A DNA stretch of 64,000 nucleotides, from positions 62,001 to 126,000 of the forward strand of contig JAHDXT010000003.1 of the NCBI GenBank assembly GCA_023384095.1, given 5' to 3'. Below, piece by piece: positions 1-8,682 of the stretch. The stretch's first letter is position 1. Each line of letters begins with the position of its first letter. Both the position numbers and the translations under genes were made by a program. The notes under the pieces were generated by a model. That model saw only the letters and a program-made list of their open reading frames with translations, ran no database searches and was not told the DNA's origin. This stretch comes from Hyphomicrobiaceae bacterium. Lineage in GTDB: Bacteria > Pseudomonadota > Alphaproteobacteria > Rhizobiales > Hyphomicrobiaceae.

Positions 1-238
1 GCTCGCCGCCGGTGATCCTGAGCTTGCGGACACCCCTGGCGACGAACGCCGAGCACAGGCGGTCGAGCTCCTCCAGCGTCAGCAGGTCCTTCTTCGGCAG
101 GAAGGTCATGTGCTCGGACATGCAGTAGACGCAGCGGAAATCGCAGCGGTCCGTCACGGAAACCCGCAGGTAGGTGACGTGACGGCCGAACGGGTCGACC
201 ATCGGGTATTCTGCCGAACCGGCACCTGGCGCGATCAT
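1..238 (-). CDS. moaA: GTP 3',8-cyclase MoaA (radical SAM), N-terminal part, runs off the window
   Basis: Reverse-strand translation [79 protein letters not shown]; CxxxCxxC radical-SAM motif and MoaA-typical N-terminus. Alternative start at 202. Confidence 0.9.
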   Translation of the reverse strand, partial: MIAPGAGSAEYPMVDPFGRHVTYLRVSVTDRCDFRCVYCMSEHMTFLPKKDLLTLEELDRLCSAFVARGVRKLRITGGE

Positions 239-445
239 CGAGGAGACCTTGTCAGCGGGGAGGCGACCATTGCACGCCTCGAGGCAGCTCATCCTTAGCA
301 CTTCCAACCTACTGCAGTGCCGACATTGATCAAGCCCTCATCTGCTCGGCTTCGGCATGGCCCCCGAGTGCCTGGCGCCACACTGGACAAGTGCGGTGCT
401 GCAGGCCAGCAGGCCTAGAGGAGCCGCGGGCGGGCCCGGATAAAT

Positions 446-479
446 CCATAACAACCTTATGGGATTTTTGGGAAAAATC
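446..479. promoter_or_regulatory. Two abutting 17-bp inverted repeats in the moaA / FDH divergent intergenic region
   Basis: 446-462 CCATAA-caacc-TTATGG and 463-479 GATTTTT-ggg-AAAAATC, both with perfect arms, AT-rich in a GC-rich setting. Confidence 0.5.
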
Positions 480-600
480 AGGCCGATCTCTTGGATGTGT
501 TCGTTAGTGCTATTGCCAATCCGTACGCCTCCAGTGCATCATGCGGCAAAATGGCGGGTACGCAGGAGCGCGGCCCCCGACAACGAGCAGTCACTAAGGG

Positions 601-1233
601 ATGGAGGCGTTCGGGATGCCGGGTGCGGCAGGGCTGAACGAAGCCGTATCGGCGATTGCGCCCGAGGACATGCTGCGCGCACAGGTCTACCGCCTGATCG
701 CGCGATTCATGTCCGCGCCTCCAAGCCGATCCGATCTCAGCACCGCCGCCGCGCTCGAAGGGAGTGACACCCCGCTCGGCCGGGCGATCTCCACCTTTGC
801 CCATATCGCCGGCAACACCCACGCCGCCGATGCCGCCAGCGAATATCAGGAGCTGTTCATCGGGGTCGGCCGCGGCGAGCTGGTGCCCTACGGCTCCTAT
901 TATCTGACCGGCTTCCTGCACGAGAAGCCGCTGGCCAAGCTGCGCCAGGACATGGCGCGGCTGGGACTCGAGCGCGACCCCGCGGTGCACGAGCCGGAGG
1001 ACCACATCGCCTCGCTCGCCGAGATGATGGCGGGCCTGATCGACGGCGCGCTCGGCGACGCGCCGGTCCCGCTCTCCGCTCAGAAGCGTTTCTTCCAGAC
1101 CCATCTCGGCTGCTGGGCGCCTTACTTCTTCCGCGACCTCCAGCAGGCGAGGTCGTCGGTCCTCTATTCAGCACTCGGCACGGTCGGCAATGCCTTCCTC
1201 GAGATCGAGGAGGGCGCGTTCGCTCTCGACTGA
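601..1233 (+). CDS. TorD/DmsD-family molybdoenzyme chaperone
   Basis: 210-aa ORF, helical TorD-like sequence (EYQELFIGVGRGELVPYGSYYLTGFLHEKPLAKLRQDMARLG), directly upstream of FDH genes. Confidence 0.85.
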   Translation: MEAFGMPGAAGLNEAVSAIAPEDMLRAQVYRLIARFMSAPPSRSDLSTAAALEGSDTPLGRAISTFAHIAGNTHAADAASEYQELFIGVGRGELVPYGSYYLTGFLHEKPLAKLRQDMARLGLERDPAVHEPEDHIASLAEMMAGLIDGALGDAPVPLSAQKRFFQTHLGCWAPYFFRDLQQARSSVLYSALGTVGNAFLEIEEGAFALD

Positions 1234-1298
1234 GCAGGCTCATACGGCGCGAGACTCTCGGCCCGCGGGCCGAGAGGACAAAAGAAGAGGAGCAGGAC

Positions 1299-1490
1299 AT
1301 GAAGAAGACGGACGAGAAGGCGATCACCGATCGCCGCAGCTTCCTCAAGCTCGCTGGGGCTGGCGTGGCCGCGGGCGGCGCGGCAGCCGCTGCCGGCGCC
1401 CCGGCGACCGCGGCTGAGGACAAATCCCGCGAGGGGCTCTATCGCGAGACGGATCACGTCAAGCGCTACTACGAGCTCGCCAGGTTCTGA
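1299..1490 (+). CDS. Small Tat-signal protein of formate dehydrogenase loci
   Basis: 63 aa; MKKTDEKAITDRRSFLKLAGAGVAAGG... RRSFLK twin-arginine motif; C-terminus RETDHVKRYYELARF typical of the FDH-region Tat-target family. Confidence 0.85.
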   Translation: MKKTDEKAITDRRSFLKLAGAGVAAGGAAAAAGAPATAAEDKSREGLYRETDHVKRYYELARF

Positions 1491-1554
1491 TCCCTATCCG
1501 CGGCCGCATCGCAGCGGAAGCTGGGCCGACCGCAGCCAATCGAAGGAGAACAGC

Positions 1555-4494
1555 ATGTTGAGGAAGAAGGCGAACGGAGCCGCCGGGCGCGCCCGCCTCT
1601 CGTCGGCGCTCCACGTCGAAACGCACGGGACGGTCGACCGGCGCGCATTCCTGCGGCGTTCGGGGCTGGCCATCGGCGGACTGGCCGCGGCCTCGTCTCT
1701 CGTCACCACCCGCGTGCAGAGGGCGGAGGCGCAATCGGCGGCCGCGAACAGCAACGTCGAGATCAGGAAATCGGTCTGCACGCACTGCTCGGTGGGCTGC
1801 ACGATCCTCGCCGAGGTGCAGAACGGCGTCTGGATCGGCCAGGAGCCGGGCTTCGACAGCCCGCTCAATCTCGGGGCCCACTGCGCCAAGGGCGCCTCCG
1901 CGCGCGAGCACGCGCACGGCGACCGGCGCCTCAAGTATCCGATGAAGCTGGTCGCAGGGAAATGGGAGCGCATCAACTGGGATCAGGCGATCAACGAGAT
2001 CGGCGACAAGATGTTGCAGATCCGCCAGACCTCGGGCCCCGATTCTGTGTACTTCCTCGGCTCGGCCAAGTTCTCCAACGAGCAGTCATACCTGTTCCGC
2101 AAGCTCTACGCGTTCTGGGGCTCGAACAACGGAGACCACCAGGCGCGCATCTGTCACTCGACCACCGTCGCCGGCGTGGCCCAGACCTGGGGCTACGGCG
2201 CGATGACGAACTCCTACAACGACATCCAGAGCTCCAAGGCGATCTTCATGATCGGCAGCAACGCGGCCGAGGCGCATCCCGTCTCGGTGCAGTTCCTGCT
2301 GCGAGCGAAGGAGCAGAACAACGCGCCGCTCATCGTCTGCGATCCGCGCTTCACGCGCACCGCAGCACATGCCAGCGAGTACGTCCGCTTCCGCCCCGGC
2401 ACAGATATCGCGCTGATCTGGGGCATCCTCCACCACATCTTCGAGAACGGCTGGGAGGACAAGGACTACATCAACAAGCGCGTCTGGGGCATGGAGTGGG
2501 TGCGCGAGGAGGTGAAGAAGTGGACGCCGGAGGAGGTCGAGAGCGTCACCGGCGTTCCGGGCTCGCAGCTCCGCCGCGTGGCTCGCACCCTCGCCAGCAA
2601 CAAGCCGGCCACGCTGATCTGGTGCATGGGCTCCACCCAGCACTCGGTCGGCAATGCCAACGTGCGCGCCTACTGCATCCTGCAGCTTGCGCTCGGCAAC
2701 ATCGGCGTGTCCGGCGGCGGCGCCAACATCTTCCGCGGCCACGACAACGTGCAGGGCGCGACCGACTTCGGCGTCGAGCCGGGGACGCTGCCGGGCTACT
2801 ACGGCCTCTCCGAAGGCGCCTGGAAGCACTGGTCCCGCGTCTGGGACGTGCCATACGACTACATGCTGGCCCGCTTCAAGGACCAGAAGCTCATGCAAGC
2901 GGCCGGCATCCCGCTGTCCAGGTGGTGTGACGGCGTTCTCGAGGACAAGGCGAACGTCGATCAGCCCGACCTGCTGAAGGCCGTCTTCTTCTGGGGCCAC
3001 GCGCCGAACTCGCAGACGCGCGGTCCGGACATGAAGAAGGCGTTCGACAAGCTCGACCTGCTCGTCGTGGTGGATCCCTATCCGACCGCCAGCGCCGTGA
3101 TGCACGACCGCACCGACAACACCTACCTGCTGCCGGCGGCGACGCAGTACGAGACGGTCGGTTCCGTGACCGCCTCGAACCGCTCGCTGCAGTGGCGCGA
3201 CAAGGTCTTCGAGCCGTTCTTCGAGGCCAAGACCGATCACGAGATCATGTACCTGTTCGCCAAGAAGCTCGGCTTCGACAAGGAGATGTTCAAGCACATC
3301 AAGGTCGAGAAGAACGAGCCGCTGGTCGAGGACATCACCCTCGAGTTCAACAGGGGCATGTGGACGATCGGCTACACCGGCCAGTCGCCGGACCGGCTGA
3401 AGCTGCACATGGCCAACCAGCACACCTTCGACCGCCTCACCCTCAAAGCCAACGGCGGTCCTTGCGACGGCGATTACTACGGCCTGCCTTGGCCGTGCTG
3501 GGGCACTGCCGACATGGCGCTGCCGAGCGGCAAGAAGGGCCATCCGGGCACACCGAACCTGTACGATCCTTCAAAGCACGTGCAGGACGGCGGCCTGAAC
3601 TTCCGCGCGCTGTGGGGCGCCACGGTGAAGGGCCAGTCGGAGAAGCACACGCGCAACGACGACAACCTCGACAACATGCTCGCGGTCGACAGCTATCCGG
3701 TCGGCAACGAGATCAAGGGCGGGCATCCGGCGGTGTCGCTCGGCCTGCTCAAGAAGCTCGGTTGGGATGGGGACCTGACGCCGGAGGAGCTGGCGACCAT
3801 CCAGCGGGTCGGCGGCGACAAGGCGGATGCGGTGACCTTCACCACCGACCTTTCGGGCGGCCTGCAACGGGTGGCGATCAAGCATGGCCTGGCGCCCTTC
3901 GGCAACGGCAAGGCTCGCGCGGCGGTCTGGAACTTCCCCGACCCGGTGCCGCTCCACCGCGAGCCGCTCTACACGCCGCGGCGCGACCTGGTGGCGAAGT
4001 ACCCCACTCACACGGACCGCAAGCTCAACCGCCTGCCCCTGCTGTTCGAGTCCATTCAGAAGCGGGACGTCTCGAAGGAGTACCCGATCATTCTGACGTC
4101 GGGGCGGCTGGTCGAGTACGAGGGCGGCGGCGACGAGTCCCGGTCGAACCCGTGGCTGGCCGAGCTGCAGCAGAACATGTTCGTCGAGATCCACCCGACG
4201 GACGCCAACAATCTCGGCATCAAGGACGGCCAGATGGTCTGGGTCGAGGGTGCGGAGAAAGGCAAGGTCCGCGTCATGGCGATGGTCACGGAGCGGGTCG
4301 GCAAGGGCGTCGCCTTCATGCCGTTCCACTTCGCCGGTCACTTCCAGGGCAAGGATCTGCGCTCGAAGTACCCGCAGGGAGCCGACCCTTACGTCCTCGG
4401 CGAGGCTGCCAATACGGCAACGACCTACGGCTATGACGTCGTTACGCAGATGCAAGAGACCAAAACGACGCTCTGCAAGATCTGGAGGGCATGA
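1555..4494 (+). CDS. fdhA: Formate dehydrogenase catalytic (alpha) subunit, molybdopterin, Tat-exported, Cys-type
   Basis: 979 aa; RRAFLRRSGLAIGG Tat motif; CTHCSVGC...C [4Fe-4S] ligands; ICHSTTVAGVAQTWGYGAMTNSYNDI active-site segment with Cys at the Sec position; C-terminal molydopterin dinucleotide-binding domain. Confidence 0.93.
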   Translation: MLRKKANGAAGRARLSSALHVETHGTVDRRAFLRRSGLAIGGLAAASSLVTTRVQRAEAQSAAANSNVEIRKSVCTHCSVGCTILAEVQNGVWIGQEPGFDSPLNLGAHCAKGASAREHAHGDRRLKYPMKLVAGKWERINWDQAINEIGDKMLQIRQTSGPDSVYFLGSAKFSNEQSYLFRKLYAFWGSNNGDHQARICHSTTVAGVAQTWGYGAMTNSYNDIQSSKAIFMIGSNAAEAHPVSVQFLLRAKEQNNAPLIVCDPRFTRTAAHASEYVRFRPGTDIALIWGILHHIFENGWEDKDYINKRVWGMEWVREEVKKWTPEEVESVTGVPGSQLRRVARTLASNKPATLIWCMGSTQHSVGNANVRAYCILQLALGNIGVSGGGANIFRGHDNVQGATDFGVEPGTLPGYYGLSEGAWKHWSRVWDVPYDYMLARFKDQKLMQAAGIPLSRWCDGVLEDKANVDQPDLLKAVFFWGHAPNSQTRGPDMKKAFDKLDLLVVVDPYPTASAVMHDRTDNTYLLPAATQYETVGSVTASNRSLQWRDKVFEPFFEAKTDHEIMYLFAKKLGFDKEMFKHIKVEKNEPLVEDITLEFNRGMWTIGYTGQSPDRLKLHMANQHTFDRLTLKANGGPCDGDYYGLPWPCWGTADMALPSGKKGHPGTPNLYDPSKHVQDGGLNFRALWGATVKGQSEKHTRNDDNLDNMLAVDSYPVGNEIKGGHPAVSLGLLKKLGWDGDLTPEELATIQRVGGDKADAVTFTTDLSGGLQRVAIKHGLAPFGNGKARAAVWNFPDPVPLHREPLYTPRRDLVAKYPTHTDRKLNRLPLLFESIQKRDVSKEYPIILTSGRLVEYEGGGDESRSNPWLAELQQNMFVEIHPTDANNLGIKDGQMVWVEGAEKGKVRVMAMVTERVGKGVAFMPFHFAGHFQGKDLRSKYPQGADPYVLGEAANTATTYGYDVVTQMQETKTTLCKIWRA

Positions 4495-4497
4495 ACC

Positions 4498-5088
4498 ATG
4501 GCGCGCATGAAGTTCCTCTGCGACGCGGAGCGGTGCATCGAGTGCAACGCGTGCGTCACCGCCTGCAAGAACGAGCATGAGGTGCCCTGGGGCATCAACC
4601 GGCGGCGCGTCGTCACCATCAACGACGGCAAGCCGGGCGAGCGCTCCATCTCTGTCGCGTGCATGCACTGCTCGGACGCGCCGTGCGCGGCGGTCTGTCC
4701 GGTAGACTGCTTCTATCAGACCGAGGAAGGCGTGGTCCTGCACAACAAGGACCTGTGCATCGGCTGCGGCTACTGCTTCTACGCGTGCCCGTTCGGGGCG
4801 CCGCAGTATCCTCAGGCGTCGAACTTCGGCAGCCGTGGCAAGATGGACAAGTGCACCTTCTGCGCCGGCGGTCCGGAGACGAACCAGGACGTGATGTTCA
4901 GGAAATACGGGCGCAACCGGCTGGCCGAGGGCAAGCTTCCGCTCTGCGCGGAGATGTGCTCGACCAAGGCGCTGCTCGCCGGCGATGGCGACGTGGTGTC
5001 GAACATCTACCGGGAGCGCGTCGTCGCACGCGGCTTCGGCTCGGGCGCCTGGGGCTGGGGCAAGGCCTACCCTGGAACCCCTGGCTGA
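4498..5088 (+). CDS. fdhB: Formate dehydrogenase beta subunit, 4Fe-4S ferredoxin-type
   Basis: 196 aa; ARMKFLCDAERCIECNACVTACKNEHEVPWGINRRRVVT, repeated CxxCxxCxxxC motifs; immediately follows fdhA. Confidence 0.93.
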   Translation: MARMKFLCDAERCIECNACVTACKNEHEVPWGINRRRVVTINDGKPGERSISVACMHCSDAPCAAVCPVDCFYQTEEGVVLHNKDLCIGCGYCFYACPFGAPQYPQASNFGSRGKMDKCTFCAGGPETNQDVMFRKYGRNRLAEGKLPLCAEMCSTKALLAGDGDVVSNIYRERVVARGFGSGAWGWGKAYPGTPG

Positions 5089-5136
5089 TCTCGCGAGGCA
5101 TTGTTCCGGCCTGCCCGGTACTGGCCAACTTGCGGC

Positions 5137-5157
5137 GGGGCGGTCATCGACCGCCCC
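5137..5157. terminator. Stem-loop in the fdhB/lipoprotein intergenic region
   Basis: GGGGCGGTC-atc-GACCGCCCC: 9-bp perfect stem, 3-nt loop; no strong U-tract. Confidence 0.5.
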
Positions 5158-5315
5158 GTCTTGGCCTTGCGAACCGGCTAAATGATTCGGTGAATTGGGA
5201 ACCGGCTCGCCGATAAGAAATGCGAAACAGTGCCTCTGACCAAGGGGCTCGTGTGTGCCCTGATTGGGAACGGACCACCCATGGACAGGGCACCAGCCTG
5301 TTGGAAGGAGTTGAA

Positions 5316-5498
5316 ATGCAGCGGTGGAAGACAATAGCTCTGGTCATGGGCGCGGTGCTGGCACTGGCCGGTTGCCGCGAGGAAGAGCAGGGCCGTCCGC
5401 TGGCATTCGAGCCCGGTGTCTACAAAGGTGAAAAGCCCGCCGCTCTGACGAAAGAGCAGGTTCGTACCTTGCAGGAGCGCTCCAGGCTAGGACGTTAG
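5316..5498 (+). CDS. Small predicted lipoprotein in FDH operon
   Basis: 60 aa MQRWKTIALVMGAVLALAGCREEEQGRPLAFEPGVYKGEKPAALTKEQVRTLQERSRLGR; signal peptide with lipobox LAGC. Start chosen inside ORF 5220-5498. Confidence 0.75.
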   Translation: MQRWKTIALVMGAVLALAGCREEEQGRPLAFEPGVYKGEKPAALTKEQVRTLQERSRLGR

Positions 5499-5543
5499 CA
5501 GGCTGCTTACGAGGCGCCTCGACGGGAATTGAGAGGACACGAG

Positions 5544-6701
5544 ATGACCCAGCTCTTCCGTGCAATGTGGCTCGCGATCCGAGCGCTGCGACTGACGCCG
5601 CTTGCCGGCCTCGCAGTCGCAGTATTGATCGCCTCTGCCATGCCGGTGCCGGCGCAGCAGTCCAATCCAAGCGTGAGGCCGCCTGCCGATGCTGTGGTTC
5701 CAGCAGAGCCCGCCGCACCCGACGCCGTTCGGCCCTGGAGCTACGATCATGAGATGTGGCAGAAATTGCGGGGGGGCGCCGAGGGCAAAGTCTCGATCCC
5801 GGATAGCAAGGCGGGACAGATGATCGACTCTTCCGGCGAGGCCTGGCGCAACGTCCGCAACGGCCCGCTCCCGACCTATGGCGCATGGCTGCTGGCCGGC
5901 ACCATCGCCCTGATCGCGGTTTTCTTCCTGCTGCGCGGCCGCATCAAGGTCGAGCACGGCTGGTCCGGCAGGACGATCGAGCGTTTCAACAGCTCCGAGC
6001 GCATGGGCCACTGGCTGCTGGCCACGTCGTTCATCGTGCTCGCCCTGACGGGGCTCAACGTGCTCTACGGGCGCTACGTGCTGCTGCCGGTGATCGGAAA
6101 GGCGGCCTTCGCGGCCATCTCGATGGCAGGCAAGCTCCTGCACAACTACGTCGCCTTCGCCTTCATGCTGGGCCTGCTCTGGGTGCTGGTCACCTGGGTC
6201 CGCCACAACATCCCGCACTGGCGGGACCTGCAGTGGATCGCAATGGGCGGCGGCATGCTGGTCAAGGGCGTCCACCCGCCGAGCTGGAAGTTCAACGCCG
6301 GCCAGAAGATCCTGTTCTGGCTCATCATCCTGGGCGGCATCTCGATCAGCTTGTCGGGCCTGTCGCTGATGTTCCCCTACGAGCTGCCAATGTTCGCCAA
6401 GACTTTCGCAGCCATCAACAGCGTGCTCGGCACCGAGCTTCCCGCCACGCTGACGATCAACGAGGAGATGCAGTACGCCTCGATCTGGCATGCCGCCATG
6501 GGCGTCTTCCTCACCGCGGTGATCATCGGGCACATCTACATCGGCACGCTCGGGATGCAGGGCGCATTCGACGCCATGGGCTCGGGCCAGGTCGATGTGG
6601 CGTGGGCCAAGCAGCATCACAAGCTGTGGGCCGAGGAGGCGCTCAAGGGCGGGGCCGCCGACCTCGAGCATACGGGCGCGACGCCTCAACCGGCGGAGTG
6701 A
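5544..6701 (+). CDS. fdhC: Formate dehydrogenase gamma subunit, cytochrome b556-type
   Basis: Membrane protein with FNSSERMGHWLLATSFIVLALTGLNVLYGRYVLLPVIG and histidines in TM helices; FdnI/FdoI-like. Confidence 0.9.
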   Translation: MTQLFRAMWLAIRALRLTPLAGLAVAVLIASAMPVPAQQSNPSVRPPADAVVPAEPAAPDAVRPWSYDHEMWQKLRGGAEGKVSIPDSKAGQMIDSSGEAWRNVRNGPLPTYGAWLLAGTIALIAVFFLLRGRIKVEHGWSGRTIERFNSSERMGHWLLATSFIVLALTGLNVLYGRYVLLPVIGKAAFAAISMAGKLLHNYVAFAFMLGLLWVLVTWVRHNIPHWRDLQWIAMGGGMLVKGVHPPSWKFNAGQKILFWLIILGGISISLSGLSLMFPYELPMFAKTFAAINSVLGTELPATLTINEEMQYASIWHAAMGVFLTAVIIGHIYIGTLGMQGAFDAMGSGQVDVAWAKQHHKLWAEEALKGGAADLEHTGATPQPAE

Positions 6702-6707
6702 AGGTCG

Positions 6708-8327
6708 TTGCCCATGGCTCGCGTGGTCGGGGGCCGGCGTCATGGCGCATTCGTCGGCCCGCCCGCCCGGCGCTTGCCGGCAAGCCCGACCGAAGGCGTG
6801 CCGGCGGGCCCGGCGCCTGCCCGGCTCTGCGCGAGGCCATTCTGGGCTCTCGGCAAGGCGCTGCCAGGTATCCTCCTCGCACTGGCGCTCGCCGCCGCGA
6901 CGGGTCCCGCCGCGGGTCAGGCTCCACAGCAGCAGCCGCCCGGCGTTCAGGCGCCCGCATCGGGCGAGGACAGGCCTCCAGCCCATGCGGCGCGCCCGGC
7001 AGCGGCCGGAAACCTCGTGGGCCACGGTGGCCCGATCAAGGCGGTACGGATCGACATCGCCGCGGGTCGCGCGCTGACGGGATCGTTCGATTACGCGATG
7101 ACGGCGTGGGACATCTCGGGCCCGCAGCCCCGTGAGCTGGTCCGCTTCGAGGACCACGACGGCGCCGTCAACGCCGTGGCCTTCGTGCCCGGCGGCGACC
7201 GTGCGCTGTCGGCGGGCGACGACGGCATGGTCTCGGTGTGGGACATCGGCTCCGGTCGGCTCGTCCACCGCTTCGCCGGGCATAGCGCAAAGGTAACGGG
7301 CCTCGCGGTCTCCGACGACGGCAGGTGGGCGGCCTCGGCGAGCTGGGACCGCACGGCCCGGATCTGGGACCTGGCGCAGCTCGCCCCCGGCCCCGTGCTC
7401 TCGGGCCACCAGGGTCCGGTGAACGCCGTGGCCTTCTCCGCCGGCGGCGCCCACGTCTTCACGGCGAGCTATGACGGCAGCATCGGCGCCTACCAGCGGG
7501 TGGACGGCAGCTTCGAACGACCCGTCCACAAGCACGGCTGGGGCATCAACGTCCTGGAGCGGCTGCCGGGGACGGACCAGCTCGTGTTCGGCTCCATCAA
7601 CGGGTCCGCCGGCATCGTCGACGCCAGCAACGGAGAGGTCGTCGTGGAGCTCGAGGCGCACGAGCGCCCCGTGCTGGCGCTGGCAGTGCTGGAGAAACCT
7701 TCGCTCATCGCCACCGGCAGCGCCGGCGGCGTGATCCGGGTCGCACGCGCCGCGGACGGGGCGGTGATCGAGGAGCACCAGAACCCGTACGGGCCGGTCT
7801 GGGCGCTGGCGTTCACGAGCCAAGGCCGCAGCATCTATTATGGCGGCCTCGACGACTTCGCGACGCTCTGGCACGTCAGGCCGAGGCAGCCGTTCGAGCC
7901 GCTCGACAACCCGTTCCCGCGCCGGTTCCAGCAGTCGGGCGACAGCGACGATCCGGCGGCACAGGGCCGGATCCAGTTCGCGCGCAAGTGCAGCATCTGC
8001 CATACGCTCACGCCAGACGGCGCCAATCGCGCCGGTCCGACGCTCTACGGGCTCTTCGGGCGGCGGATCGGCACGCTGCCCGGCTATCCTTATTCCGATG
8101 CGCTGAAGAAGCTCGACATCGTCTGGACCGAAGAGACCGTCTCGCTGCTTTTCGAGCTCGGGCCCGACGAGCTCACCCCGGGCTCCAAGATGCCGCTGCA
8201 GAAGATGACCGACAAAGCGCAGCGGGACGCTCTCGTCGCCTATCTCAAGGCCGCCACGGCTCCGGCGCCTGTTGACGGCGGCAACGAGGTGGGCCAAGGA
8301 TCGGAAGCAAAAGGAGGAACGCGATGA
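6708..8327 (+). CDS. WD40-repeat / c-type cytochrome fusion protein
   Basis: 539 aa; about 6-7 WD40-like blades (e.g. GHSAKVTGLAVSDDGRWAASASWDRTARIWDL) then a cytochrome c domain with CSICH haem motif and ...GSKMPLQKM Met-ligand region. Confidence 0.88.
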   Translation: MPMARVVGGRRHGAFVGPPARRLPASPTEGVPAGPAPARLCARPFWALGKALPGILLALALAAATGPAAGQAPQQQPPGVQAPASGEDRPPAHAARPAAAGNLVGHGGPIKAVRIDIAAGRALTGSFDYAMTAWDISGPQPRELVRFEDHDGAVNAVAFVPGGDRALSAGDDGMVSVWDIGSGRLVHRFAGHSAKVTGLAVSDDGRWAASASWDRTARIWDLAQLAPGPVLSGHQGPVNAVAFSAGGAHVFTASYDGSIGAYQRVDGSFERPVHKHGWGINVLERLPGTDQLVFGSINGSAGIVDASNGEVVVELEAHERPVLALAVLEKPSLIATGSAGGVIRVARAADGAVIEEHQNPYGPVWALAFTSQGRSIYYGGLDDFATLWHVRPRQPFEPLDNPFPRRFQQSGDSDDPAAQGRIQFARKCSICHTLTPDGANRAGPTLYGLFGRRIGTLPGYPYSDALKKLDIVWTEETVSLLFELGPDELTPGSKMPLQKMTDKAQRDALVAYLKAATAPAPVDGGNEVGQGSEAKGGTR

Positions 8328-8449
8328 AAGCCTTCCTGGCCAGCCTCGTGCTGGTCGTGGTCATATCCGCCGTCGCCGCAGTAGGCCTCAACTACATGTC
8401 GATGTCGGCCCAGGACACCTTTACCCACCACAATAACGTGCGGCTGTAG
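8324..8449 (+). CDS. 41-aa single-TM peptide in FDH operon (not in supplied ORF track)
   Basis: Translated by hand: MKAFLASLVLVVVISAVAAVGLNYMSMSAQDTFTHHNNVRL; start overlaps upstream stop (ATGA); preceded by AAGGAGGAACGCG, a strong RBS. Confidence 0.75.
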   Translation: MKAFLASLVLVVVISAVAAVGLNYMSMSAQDTFTHHNNVRL

Positions 8450-8470
8450 CAGCCCGATCGAGAGGTCGCC

Positions 8471-8677
8471 ATGTCCGAGAAGGGACCTGAGGACAGGTTC
8501 AACATCTCGCTGCGCAAGTTCCTGAAGCAGGTCGGTGTCACCTCGCAGCGCGAGATCGAGCGCATCGTGCGCGAGAAGGGGCTCGCGGGACAAGGCCCGC
8601 TGAAGGTGCGGATCGAGCTGACCGCGGAAGGTACCGGCCTGAAGCACGTCATCGAAGATGAGATCGAGCTCGGCTGA
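8471..8677 (+). CDS. DUF6494-like small protein
   Basis: 68 aa MSEKGPEDRFNISLRKFLKQVGVTSQREIERIVREKGLAGQGPLKVRIELTAEGTGLKHVIEDEIELG; family recalled from FDH loci, not searched. Confidence 0.65.
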   Translation: MSEKGPEDRFNISLRKFLKQVGVTSQREIERIVREKGLAGQGPLKVRIELTAEGTGLKHVIEDEIELG

Positions 8678-8682
8678 GAGCC

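Noticed and set aside
2086-3543. 485-aa reverse ORF inside fdhA
   Set aside because: Antisense shadow.
1555-4494. Possible selenocysteine-containing FDH
   Set aside because: Active-site codon region reads ICHSTTVAG with Cys and the frame is open; no in-frame UGA.
5487-8297. 936-aa reverse ORF antisense to fdhC and the WD40-cytochrome gene
   Set aside because: Low-complexity R/A/D/H-rich translation with no domain; a frame shadow of high-GC coding DNA.
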